Source: Capnocytophaga bilenii
GTDB lineage: Bacteria > Bacteroidota > Bacteroidia > Flavobacteriales > Flavobacteriaceae
Length of the DNA stretch: 64,000 nucleotides
NCBI RefSeq assembly: GCF_017565765.1
Contig: NZ_JAGDYP010000005.1
Coordinates: 124,001 to 188,000, forward strand
Direction: 5' to 3'
Positions 34,364 to 44,300 of the stretch are shown here, piece by piece. The translations under genes were made by a program, and so were the position numbers. Position 1 is the first letter of the stretch; each line of letters starts with the position of its first letter. The notes under the pieces were generated by a model. It searched no databases and was not told the DNA's origin. It saw only the letters and a program-made list of their open reading frames with translations.

Positions 34364-35695
34364 ATGACAGGAAATAAGTATAACTTTGCTCACAAATTAT
34401 TAAGTAGTAGCAGGGTAACCCCCGAACAAAAAAAGAGGATATTAGAACTCATTGCTCAAGAACGCAATGAGGATATAGTGCTGCTTGAGAATAGAATAGG
34501 GAACTTGGAGAAAAAGAAAGCAGCTGCTATTGTTGAGGAGATTAAAATTGCAGGAAAGAAGGAAGAAAAAGTAGAAGTTGAAAATGCTTTACCTAAAAAT
34601 TATATAAATCCTTTTGGAGGAAAAAGTTTATCTAAATTTTTGTTAGCCTACAATCAGGACCCTTTGCTTAAATACACTTGTCATGAAGTTAGTAATAGTT
34701 TCACTATTGATGATAAAGATTATAATTTTATAGATTATATAAAAGAAATAGCAAAAACAGATGTCTATACTGTTAGAGTGCATCAACAATTATTACAAAA
34801 AAGATTTGAAGAATTACTTTATGAGGTAGATAAGAGTGGGAACAAAAGGACAAATGAAAAAAAGAAAAAATACTTTATTAGTAATAATATAGAAACACTT
34901 ATTTTAGTATATCTTACAGGTAAAAATTCTGAAGGGGAAAAAAAAGAATGGAGTTCCGATAATATAGAGATGAACTGGGCAAATAAGGAATTATTAGATT
35001 GGTCTGATAAAAATCTTAATTGTATTCCCCATCCCAATAACACTTTAAAAGAGAAGCAAAAGGTTTTTTTTAAACTAAAAAAACCTTTTACATCAAAGTT
35101 AAATGGTAAAAATATACGAGATTTTTCTGATTTGGTAATTCATTTTAAAAATTTATTTCATATTCGTTCAGGTAATTCTTTAAAAGACCTTTTAGAATAT
35201 AGAAATAAAACTAAATGGGGAAAAAATATTGATTTTATCTTTAGTAATTTTAGAACAGACATAGAACTTTTTACAGATGTAGATAAGTTATTACAAATAT
35301 ATGATAAAATATTACATATTAGTACAGAAGAACTAATAAAAACAGATGGATATGCCTTAAAAGAAAATGAAAAACATAAAATTATCTTATCTTTTTATGA
35401 AGATAGGGAACAAGTTTATTTTGTGATTCATCATATCCATCCTCATTACCCTTTTTATGGGAAAAGTTCTAATAACGCCATTGAAAGAATAGGGGTTTCT
35501 CAAACAAATCTTATTAACAAGATTAATGGGATAGCTAATTTATATATACAGGCAGATTTTAATGAAGAGAATAAGAGTTATGAAATTAATTTGTGGGATG
35601 GAGAATGGAAAGATCAAAAATATGTTCCTAAAGAACGTGAAAAAAAAGAAGTTGCCCAAATAAATGGGGTTAAATATATATTAAGATTAAAATGA
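34364..35695 (+). CDS. unknown protein of the retron operon, possibly a degenerate sensor kinase
   Basis: 443 residues from the ATG at 34364, 39 nt after the RT stop; a TTG at 34346 is an in-frame alternative. The N-terminus (about 1-75) is a charged coiled-coil-like region. The middle has HFKNLFHIRSGNSLKDLL near residue 260. The last 140 residues (VDKLLQIYDKIL, IILSFYEDREQVYFVIHH, then IERIGVSQTNL and YEINLW) have the order of elements of a GHKL/HATPase domain but lack its N-box asparagine and glycine motifs. I propose a decayed kinase because the next gene has a receiver domain; this is weak. The DNA is strikingly AT-rich. It overlaps the next start (ATGA). Confidence 0.6.
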   Translation: MTGNKYNFAHKLLSSSRVTPEQKKRILELIAQERNEDIVLLENRIGNLEKKKAAAIVEEIKIAGKKEEKVEVENALPKNYINPFGGKSLSKFLLAYNQDPLLKYTCHEVSNSFTIDDKDYNFIDYIKEIAKTDVYTVRVHQQLLQKRFEELLYEVDKSGNKRTNEKKKKYFISNNIETLILVYLTGKNSEGEKKEWSSDNIEMNWANKELLDWSDKNLNCIPHPNNTLKEKQKVFFKLKKPFTSKLNGKNIRDFSDLVIHFKNLFHIRSGNSLKDLLEYRNKTKWGKNIDFIFSNFRTDIELFTDVDKLLQIYDKILHISTEELIKTDGYALKENEKHKIILSFYEDREQVYFVIHHIHPHYPFYGKSSNNAIERIGVSQTNLINKINGIANLYIQADFNEENKSYEINLWDGEWKDQKYVPKEREKKEVAQINGVKYILRLK

Positions 35696-37773
35696 TGATA
35701 TATCTTATAGATGAACAAATAAATAGACAAATAGAATATGGTTGGACAAAGGAACGTTTTGTCCAATATAATACTATTGTAAAAACTATCCATAAAAAAG
35801 AAGAGTTTTCAGAAGATATTTTAAATAAAGGGGATATCATTTTTTTACACGAGTCTTTTCCTGATGAAAATATTAAGAATCAAATTTATGATTATTGGCG
35901 TGAAGAAAAAAAAATTTCAATAGGAGTGTTTAGTGGGAGTAAAAATGAGCGAAAAAGGAGAGAAGGTAGAATTGATTTACCAGTAAGTGTTTTTTATAGT
36001 AATTTAGCTATTTTTTTATTGAAAATAAAAGGAGGTACATTAAATATCAATTATCTTTTGTACGGAGAGTCTCCAGAACTTGAAAAGGCTTTATATGATG
36101 AATTAAATATAAGAAATAGGAATAATACTGGTGATAGCATAAAATCTAATTGTCAGAATTTAATATTTTTCACAAGTGAAGATTATATTAATAATCCTTT
36201 TGATAATCCTTTTGAAATAACTTTGTACGGACAGGAGGGTAGTTTTTCAGATGAACGTTTGCATAATATTCTTACAAAAGAATTAAACGGAAAAAGATGT
36301 GATAATGTCTTTATTCCTTTGTGTTTTGGAAACTCATTGTCAGATTATAATGGCTTACGATTGGCTAGTCATATACGTTGTACTGAAACGCCTATTCAAT
36401 TAAGTAATATTTATATCTATGGTTTTGTTGGCTATGAGAAGTTATTAGCACATCCTTGTTTTAATATTCTGAAAACTAAAAATGTAAAACTTATAGACTA
36501 TTCAGTAGAGGCTATCCAAAAAATTGATAAAGATGAACTACTATCTTCATTAGAAAAAAGTGATTTACCTAACGAGATAAAAAAGTTAGCACTTGTTTCT
36601 CCGAAAGACAACCATAGTATTACTAATGAGTGGGCAGTCTATCGATGGGCTACAACTATTAATACTAATGACGATGATATAGAAATAATAGCTAAAAATA
36701 TAGAAAATAGTTTGTATTTCAAGTATCTTAAAACTATTTATCCTATTACTAAGAGTAAAGAATTATCGTCTATCAAAATAGAAAAAAATAATAAGAACCC
36801 TAAAATATTATATATTGATGATGAAGCAGAAAAAGGATGGAATGAAATTTTTGCTACCATACTTTATGACAATAATGAGTTGAATTATATCTCGTTAGAC
36901 ATAGACTATAAAACTTTATCAAAGAACGAAATAATTAGCTCATCTATACAGAAAATAAAAGAAGATAATACGGATATTGTGATTCTTGATTTTCGCCTGC
37001 ATAGTAGTGATTTCTCTAAAAATGTTCCTATTCAAGAAGTTACAAGCGTACAAATATTAAAAGCTATTAAGGAGTATAATGCAGGTATACAAGTGATAAT
37101 CTTTTCAGCTACCAACAAGATTTGGAACTTACAAACCTTAGAAAGTTCAGGTGCAGACGGTTTTATCATTAAAGAAGCTCCTGAAAATAGTGTTGACCCT
37201 AATTTTACACAAGATACTATAAATAACTTTCAGAAAGTAATGGAGAAAAGTATACGTATGACTTTTCTTAAAGAAGCTTATAGTATTATGAACGAAATTA
37301 AAATATATTTGGAGAAAAAAGGATCCAATAAAAAAGAAAATGAATTAAAAAATGAAATTATACTTCAGTTAGAGACTGCTTTTGAGTGTTTGAAAAAGAC
37401 AGAAAGTAATAACTATTTTAAGCTATCATATATTTCTTTATTTAAAATTATTGAACTCATAACTATCTTTTATGTAGAAGGAAGATTCTTAAAAAAAGGA
37501 AAAAATATTACTCCTATTGAATGGTATAATGAGAAAAAAGAATGTTTTGAAGAGTATAAAGATGATAAAGATATTTCTACAAAGTCTAAGATAATCTATA
37601 TATATAACCATTTAGGAGGAGATGTAAAAAATATATTTTCAGAGATAAGTACTATTTGCGAAAAAAGGAATAATATAATTCACCCTGAATCTATAAGAAA
37701 ACAAAATATTGTAGAAGAACAAGAAAATATAATGTTATTAAATACTATATATACTATCATCAAAGTAATTTAA
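35692..37773 (+). CDS. receiver-domain protein with C-terminal HEPN-like domain
   Basis: 693 residues, new to me as an architecture. Residues 372-500 are a complete phospho-receiver: D376/D377 in YIDDE, phospho-acceptor D433 in VILDFRLH, S472 in IIFSATN, K494 in FIIKEAP. Residues 1-100 look like a decayed copy (MIYLIDEQ and GW, as in YIDDEAEKGW), and about 200-275 a second receiver-like segment without active-site residues. The last 150 residues are helical and end in CEKRNNIIHPES: R659 and H664 form the RNxxxH motif of HEPN ribonucleases, after a FKIIELITIFYV helix usual for that fold. I infer a phosphorylation-gated RNase. It overlaps the preceding gene and lies 3 nt before the helicase gene. 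Confidence 0.72.
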   Translation: MMIYLIDEQINRQIEYGWTKERFVQYNTIVKTIHKKEEFSEDILNKGDIIFLHESFPDENIKNQIYDYWREEKKISIGVFSGSKNERKRREGRIDLPVSVFYSNLAIFLLKIKGGTLNINYLLYGESPELEKALYDELNIRNRNNTGDSIKSNCQNLIFFTSEDYINNPFDNPFEITLYGQEGSFSDERLHNILTKELNGKRCDNVFIPLCFGNSLSDYNGLRLASHIRCTETPIQLSNIYIYGFVGYEKLLAHPCFNILKTKNVKLIDYSVEAIQKIDKDELLSSLEKSDLPNEIKKLALVSPKDNHSITNEWAVYRWATTINTNDDDIEIIAKNIENSLYFKYLKTIYPITKSKELSSIKIEKNNKNPKILYIDDEAEKGWNEIFATILYDNNELNYISLDIDYKTLSKNEIISSSIQKIKEDNTDIVILDFRLHSSDFSKNVPIQEVTSVQILKAIKEYNAGIQVIIFSATNKIWNLQTLESSGADGFIIKEAPENSVDPNFTQDTINNFQKVMEKSIRMTFLKEAYSIMNEIKIYLEKKGSNKKENELKNEIILQLETAFECLKKTESNNYFKLSYISLFKIIELITIFYVEGRFLKKGKNITPIEWYNEKKECFEEYKDDKDISTKSKIIYIYNHLGGDVKNIFSEISTICEKRNNIIHPESIRKQNIVEEQENIMLLNTIYTIIKVI

Positions 37774-37776
37774 ACT

Positions 37777-39855
37777 ATGCCTACCATTTTTGACCATTTT
37801 CAGAACCTTACTCTTACCAATGACCAGCATAATGCATTGGAAAAGATAACTGAGTTTCTCAACTCGGATGCTAAAATATTTATCCTAAAAGGATATGCGG
37901 GTAGTGGTAAAACTACCTTACTAAAAGGATTAGTAAGATACCTAAACGAAGAAAAAAAAAGGTGCCAAGTAATGGCACCAACAGGTCGTGCGGCTAAGAT
38001 TTTAAGGAAGAAAGTGGGACAAGGGGCAACGATTCATAAAAGTATTTATGCTCTTGAAGATATAATTTTAGGAGAAGATAATTGTTATTTTTTAGCTCCT
38101 CTTAGATCTTTGATGGGAGAAGAAGGATATATCTTTATTATAGATGAAGCATCTATGGTTTCTAATATGGAAAATAAAAATGAAAATCTTAAGTTTGGTA
38201 CAGATATACTTTTAGAAGATTTGATTACTTATACTCGTGTGAGAGAGGCTAATAATAAAGTTATTTTTGTAGGCGACCCTGCTCAATTACCCCCTGTAGG
38301 AGAAGCTATTTCTCAGGCTTTAAATCCTACTTTCTTTGAAAATATGGGCTTAAAACCTATACAAGCTGAAATGACTAAAGTAGTACGACAAGATAATAAT
38401 CTTATTCTTGAAAATGCTACAAAAATTCGTGCTCTTTTAGCACAAGAAAAGCGAACAGAACTGAGGTTTGACTATGACCATACTTTTGTTAAATTAGGGA
38501 TTGAAGAAATAGCAGATAAATATGTAAATATGTATCCTATACCTCACTTATCTCAAAGTGTAATCATAGCGCAATCTAATACACAATGCTTACATTACAA
38601 CCAAAATATACGTTCTAAAATTTTCCCTAATAGCCCCAATGTAGTGCCTGGTGATATATTACTTATTAACCAAAATAACTACAATAAACAAGTGGAATTG
38701 TTTAATGGAGATATGGTAAAGGTACTTGAAGTTGAAGATAAATTAACAGTACGTAGTAATATTCCTGTTTTTGAAGAGGGAATAAAAAAAACTATAACTC
38801 TTGCATTTAGAAAAGTAAAAGTGATTCCTGAAGAAAGTGATATTATTATAGAGTGTTATATTATTGATACCTTACTAAATTCTAAAGAAAGAGCTTTAAC
38901 ACCTATAGAATTAAAAGCACTTTATATTGATTTTAAAATACGTTTCACGGAAAAATATAGAAATCTGTATAAAGTTGGCTCTCGAGAATTTAAAGAACTT
39001 CTCAAAACAGACCCTTTTTTCAATGCTTTACGTGTAAAGTATGGTTATGCTATCACTTGTCATAAAGCTCAAGGAGGCGAGTGGGATACAGTCTTTGTAG
39101 ATTACTCTGGACGCGTTGGGCTTAACAATGATGCCTTACGTTGGAGCTATACTGCGACTACTCGTGCAGTAAATAAATGTTATGCAGCGAATGCACCTCA
39201 TATCACTTGTTTTTCTTCTTTTCAGATAGGACAAATAGGGGCTGTTGCTAAAATGCCTAAGGAAACGATTAGTATAGAAAATATTCCTTTATCCCCTTTT
39301 CATACTGAGGGGCAACATCGGGCTAAAAGTTTAAAATATTGGGAAATTGTAGCTAATTTGGAAACCACTCCTTATAAGGTAGAAAGAGTAGAAAGTAAAG
39401 GTGATTATCAAGAACGTTACATAATTAGTAATGGAGGGGAAATAGATGCTTTCGATGTTTTTCATACGGGAGCAGGAGTTTTTAAAGATTTTAAACCTTT
39501 ACACTGCAATGCTACAGCTTGGCAAGTTGAGGTATTAATATTGCTCAATAAACCTAATACTGATATTACTTTTGATATAGATTACGCACCTTCTACTCCT
39601 CTGTTTGAGAAACTTTACAGACTAATGCAGTCGGCTTGTGAAGATGCTGAGGTTACTATTACCAATATAGAAGAAAGATCTAAAGACTATTATGTGCTTT
39701 ATTATTTGAAAACTGATAATGGTAAAGGCGCATACATACAGTTTTATTTCAACAACAAAGAACAACTCACAAGAGCTATACCTAAATCAATGAATGGTGT
39801 AAATGACCAAAAATTACAACTATTAATCCAAAAACTAAAAGAATATGTCCTTTAA
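37777..39855 (+). CDS. superfamily 1 DNA helicase, RecD/Pif1-like
   Basis: 692 residues. Motif I GYAGSGKTT (39-47), VMAPTGRAAKIL (Ia), IFIIDEASMVS (II), FVGDPAQLPPVG (III), VVRQDN, and YGYAITCHKAQGGEWDTVFV (V/UvrD_C_2-like) with YTATTRA (VI) are all intact. This suits an ATP-dependent 5'-3' helicase of the RecD2/Dda type. The last 180 residues are not a known helicase part and may bind a partner. It lies 3 nt after the receiver gene, and its 3' end overlaps the next gene by 11 nt. It may act on msDNA, phage DNA or stalled forks. Confidence 0.85.
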   Translation: MPTIFDHFQNLTLTNDQHNALEKITEFLNSDAKIFILKGYAGSGKTTLLKGLVRYLNEEKKRCQVMAPTGRAAKILRKKVGQGATIHKSIYALEDIILGEDNCYFLAPLRSLMGEEGYIFIIDEASMVSNMENKNENLKFGTDILLEDLITYTRVREANNKVIFVGDPAQLPPVGEAISQALNPTFFENMGLKPIQAEMTKVVRQDNNLILENATKIRALLAQEKRTELRFDYDHTFVKLGIEEIADKYVNMYPIPHLSQSVIIAQSNTQCLHYNQNIRSKIFPNSPNVVPGDILLINQNNYNKQVELFNGDMVKVLEVEDKLTVRSNIPVFEEGIKKTITLAFRKVKVIPEESDIIIECYIIDTLLNSKERALTPIELKALYIDFKIRFTEKYRNLYKVGSREFKELLKTDPFFNALRVKYGYAITCHKAQGGEWDTVFVDYSGRVGLNNDALRWSYTATTRAVNKCYAANAPHITCFSSFQIGQIGAVAKMPKETISIENIPLSPFHTEGQHRAKSLKYWEIVANLETTPYKVERVESKGDYQERYIISNGGEIDAFDVFHTGAGVFKDFKPLHCNATAWQVEVLILLNKPNTDITFDIDYAPSTPLFEKLYRLMQSACEDAEVTITNIEERSKDYYVLYYLKTDNGKGAYIQFYFNNKEQLTRAIPKSMNGVNDQKLQLLIQKLKEYVL

Positions 39856-41347
39856 CCAAGTAAAAGAACTTCGTAAGCAAGGAAAACTAGATGAAGCTTT
39901 TCAAATGGCTTTGACTGAACACAACGAAGCTCCTCTTGATATTTATAGAAAGAGAGCTTTGGGATGGGTGTATTATGAGTATGCTAAAAAAGCTGCTGAA
40001 GAAAACAATTTAAACGCTTTTTTAACCAATGTACAAAATCTCAAAAACATACAGTTTCCTCCGGAAGAAGTAATGATTTTTGACAATTTACTTTGGCAGT
40101 ATGTCAAAATGTTTTCAGCTCTTCGTAAACAAGGAAATATAAATTATCAACAAGCTAATTTATTATTTGATAGCCTAAAAGGTATCTATTTCACTCTTCC
40201 ATCAGAGGCTTTTTCTGCTTTGATAGAGCAATTACATAAAACCTATAAAAATTCATATCAATACATAGAAGCAATTAAAAATTGCTTAAATTTCTTACGC
40301 CCTGAGGACTTTGAACCTAAAGAGTATAATGGTAGACAGATTATGCCTTTAGCAGAACAAGTATATACTGTATACAGTAGGAAAGTTCTACAAGGAGATC
40401 CTATACCCAATGAATTTGGAATTATAAGTTATAAACTTAACAAAGAACATATCAGTAAATTTTTACCTATCTTAGCACAATGGATAGAGACACACGCTAA
40501 TTACACTTTTCTACCATACTTCAAAACTAAAATGGAGTTAGAGCTACTTTCAGATAAAGAAGAAACCTTTAATACATTCTTGCCTTTTGCAAAAAAGAAA
40601 CAAAATGATTTTTGGGTATGGCAACTGATGAGTGAAATAATGACTAATAAAGAAGTATCATTTGCTTGCTTGTGTAAGGCTTTAAGTTTGGGAGGTAAAG
40701 AAGAATTTTTAGGAAAACTTCGTGTAAGTTTTACTAAAGAACTTATCAATAGGGAGTTATTCAATGAAGCGCGTACTGAAATAGAGATAGTTCTAAAAGA
40801 AAAACAAGAAAATAATAAAAAAGTACCTTACGAGATACAACAATGGCAACAAGAACATTGGTATGCACAAGCAAAGCCTTTAAAAAACAACTTTATCTTA
40901 TATAACCAACACAAAGGACAGTCTGAGGCTTTGTTATACCAAGATATATCTGAAGATATTGTAGTTATAACAAGTGTGAATGATGAGAAGAAAATTGCAA
41001 ATTTTATAAAAGATACTTTTAAAAATGGTTCCTTTAAATATGACAGAATCCTTAAATCACCTAAGAAAGGAGATGTGTTAAAAGTAAGATTAGAAATTTT
41101 TGATGAGGCTAAAAAAGCGTATAAACTCTTGTCTGCTCAAAAAGGGAATGAAGCTGATTGTGAAGCTATAAAAGCTGTTGAAGGACAGCTTAGGATTATT
41201 CCATCAGGGGCTGGTTTTGTAGGAGGTGTTTTTGTTTCTAAAAACCTCATCGAAAAAAATCAATGGAAAAACAATCAAATAATAAAAGCTAAAGCCATTC
41301 TTTCGTTTGATAAGAATAAAGACAAATGGGGATGGGCTGTAATTTAG
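39845..41347 (+). CDS. TPR-like protein with C-terminal OB-like domain, unknown function
   Basis: 500 residues. The N-terminus (FNQVKELRKQGKLDEAFQMA, then YRKRALGWVYYEYAKKA) is TPR-like, and helical repeats continue to about residue 330. The C-terminal 55 residues (IIPSGAGFVGGVFVSKNLI, then AILSFDKNKDKWGWAVI) resemble a small cold-shock or OB domain that could bind RNA or single-stranded DNA. It overlaps the helicase gene by 11 nt, so the two products likely work together. Its stop is only 6 nt before the dnaE start. I do not recognise a named function. Confidence 0.65.
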   Translation: MSFNQVKELRKQGKLDEAFQMALTEHNEAPLDIYRKRALGWVYYEYAKKAAEENNLNAFLTNVQNLKNIQFPPEEVMIFDNLLWQYVKMFSALRKQGNINYQQANLLFDSLKGIYFTLPSEAFSALIEQLHKTYKNSYQYIEAIKNCLNFLRPEDFEPKEYNGRQIMPLAEQVYTVYSRKVLQGDPIPNEFGIISYKLNKEHISKFLPILAQWIETHANYTFLPYFKTKMELELLSDKEETFNTFLPFAKKKQNDFWVWQLMSEIMTNKEVSFACLCKALSLGGKEEFLGKLRVSFTKELINRELFNEARTEIEIVLKEKQENNKKVPYEIQQWQQEHWYAQAKPLKNNFILYNQHKGQSEALLYQDISEDIVVITSVNDEKKIANFIKDTFKNGSFKYDRILKSPKKGDVLKVRLEIFDEAKKAYKLLSAQKGNEADCEAIKAVEGQLRIIPSGAGFVGGVFVSKNLIEKNQWKNNQIIKAKAILSFDKNKDKWGWAVI

Positions 41348-41353
41348 AAAAAA

Positions 41354-44300
41354 ATGTACTTAATATTCGATACCGAAACTACGGGCTTGCCTCGTAATTA
41401 TAAAGCACCAATTACCGATAGTGCCAATTGGCCTCGTGCCGTGCAGATAGCGTGGCAGTTGCACGACCAGTGGGGTAACCTTATAGAACATCAAGACTTC
41501 TTAATTGCCCCTGATGGTTTTGATATACCTTATGATGCCGAAAAAGTACATGGCATCTCTACTAAATTAGCCGAAACGCAGGGGGTGCCTATTGCTGAGG
41601 TTTTTGCAGCCTTCAATCAAGCACTAAGTAAAACCCAATATGTGGTGGGGCAAAACATTGGCTTCGATATTAATATTATGGGAGCTGAGTTCTATCGTTA
41701 TGGAGTGGAAAGTCCGCTTACTACGATGCCCGTGTTAGATACTTGTACAGAGACGACTGCCAACCTCTGCCAAATAGCAGGGGGAAAAGGAGGGCGCTAT
41801 AAGTTACCTACCCTTACCGAGTTACATTCTTTTCTATTCGGCATACCTTTTTCAGAAGCGCATAATGCCACTGCCGATGTTGAGGCTACCGCACGCTGTT
41901 TCTTTGAACTTATAAGGCGTGGCGATGGCTTTGCTGCTGGTACTTTCACCCCCGATTATCTGCGAGAGTTTCAATCACATCACAAAGCCCCCATTCAGCC
42001 TATAGGCTTACAACACGTAAATCTCAAAGATGCTTCAGAGGCACTGCGCAGCAAAGGTGACTCCCCCGAAATAATCGCTTCCGAAGAAGAGGTGGCACTG
42101 CTACAAACAGCTGCTTTTGCACACCTACATAATCACACCCAATACTCTATTTTACAGTCTACTACAGCCATAAGTGATTTGGTAAAAATTACAGCCCAAG
42201 AGAAAATGCCCGCTGTAGCTCTCACCGATAGCGGTAATATGATGGCTGCTTTCCTCTTCGTGCAAGAAGTACAAAAACACAATAAAGAGGCAGAGTCTAA
42301 AAACAAAGAAGCTGAAGAAAAAGGAGAGACTCCTACCGAGACCATTGTCAAACCCATTATAGGCTGTGAGTTCAATATTTGTGAAAATCACTTAGATAGA
42401 AGCCATCAAGATAATGGTTACCAAGTCGTTATATTAGCTAAAAACAAAGAAGGCTATCAAAATCTTATCAAAATGGCTTCAATAGCTTCTACAAAGGGAT
42501 TTTATTACGTTCCTCGTATTGATAAGGCAATTGTAGCTGAGTATAAAAACGATTTGATAGTACTTTCAGGTGGTATTAATGGCGAAATTCCTTCCAAAAT
42601 ACTCAATATAGGTACTAAGCAAGCTGAAGAAGCCCTATTGTGGTGGAAAGACCTCTTTGGTGAAGATTTTTATTTAGAAGTAATGCGACACGGGCAGCAG
42701 GAAGAAGACCATATAAACAACGTATTGGTAGAATTCTCCAAAAAACACCAAGTAAAGTTAGTTGCCACCAACAATACTTTCTACATTCATAAAAAAGATG
42801 CCAGTGCCCACGATATTTTGTTATGTGTGAAAGACGGCGAGAAGCAGAAAACCCCTATAGGTCTCGGACGTGGTTATCGCTTCGGTATGCCTAATGACGA
42901 ATATTACTTCAAAACAAGTGCCGAGATGAAGGCACTTTTCAAAGATATACCGCAAGCCATACTCAATATTCAAGAAATTCTCGACAAGGTAACACCCTAT
43001 GGTTTGGCACGCGATATACTCTTGCCTAAATTTGATATTCCCGAACCTTTTCAGGTGGCTGACGACCCCACAGGTAAGAAAGGTGAAAATAATTATCTAC
43101 GCCATTTAACCTACGAAGGGGCTAAACGCAAATATCCTGAAATTACCGATGAAATACGCGAGCGATTAGATTTTGAACTTTCTATTATTGAAAAAACAGG
43201 CTACCCTGGTTATTTTTTGATAGTACAAGATTTTATTGCAGCAGCCCGCAAAATGGGCGTTTCGGTAGGCCCCGGTCGTGGGTCGGCAGCAGGGTCGGCA
43301 GTAGCTTATTGTTTGGATATTACCAATATGGATCCCATAAAGTACGACCTGCTGTTTGAGCGTTTCCTCAATCCAGACCGTGTGTCGATGCCCGATATCG
43401 ATATAGATTTTGAAGATTCTGGTAGGCAAGATGTCATTAACTACGTAATTGATAAATACGGCGAGAGCCAAGTAGCACGTATCATCACTTATGGTAAGAT
43501 GGCTGCCAAATCAGCTATTAAAGATACTGCCCGCGTATTAGATGTGCCGCTGCAAGAATCAAACCGATTAGCAGCTTTAGTCCCCTCTAAACCACCCGGA
43601 CTTTCATTGAAAAAACTTTTCAAATGGAATGACAAAGAGCTACGCGAAAAGGTACGCAGCGAAGAGCTTCCTAAAGTAGACGAACTCAAACAACTCTTGG
43701 CAGGCGAAGGCGATGTAGAGAGCAACCAAACTATTCAGCAAGCAAATATTATTGAAGGCTCAGTGCGCAACACCGGTATTCACGCCTGTGGGGTGATTAT
43801 AACCCCCGATGATATTACCAATTTTGTGCCTGTTGCCTTAGCCAAAGATTCCGACCTATTCGTTACCCAGTTCGATAACTCGGTAGTAGAAAGTGCTGGT
43901 TTGCTGAAAATGGACTTTTTAGGGCTCAGTACCCTTACCCTCATCAAAGATACCATTGAAAATATCAAGCAAAGACACGGCATCGAGCTTAATGCTGAAG
44001 CCTTTCCCTTAGATGATAAAAAAACATACGAACTCTTTCAGCGAGGCGAAACAGTAGGTATATTCCAATACGAGTCCACAGGTATGCAAAAATATATGCG
44101 CGAGCTTAAGCCCACTGTTTTTGCCGATTTGATAGCAATGAATGCCCTCTATCGTCCAGGACCTTTAGAATACATACCAAGTTTTATCCGCCGTAAGCAT
44201 GGTATCGAACCTATAGAATACGATTTGCCCGATATGAAAGAGTATCTGGAAGAAACCTATGGTATTACTGTATATCAGGAGCAGGTAATGTTGCTATCGC

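Noticed and set aside
42133-42391. Two minus-strand frames inside dnaE
   Set aside because: They mirror the charged insertion of the PHP region and lie fully within dnaE coding sequence.
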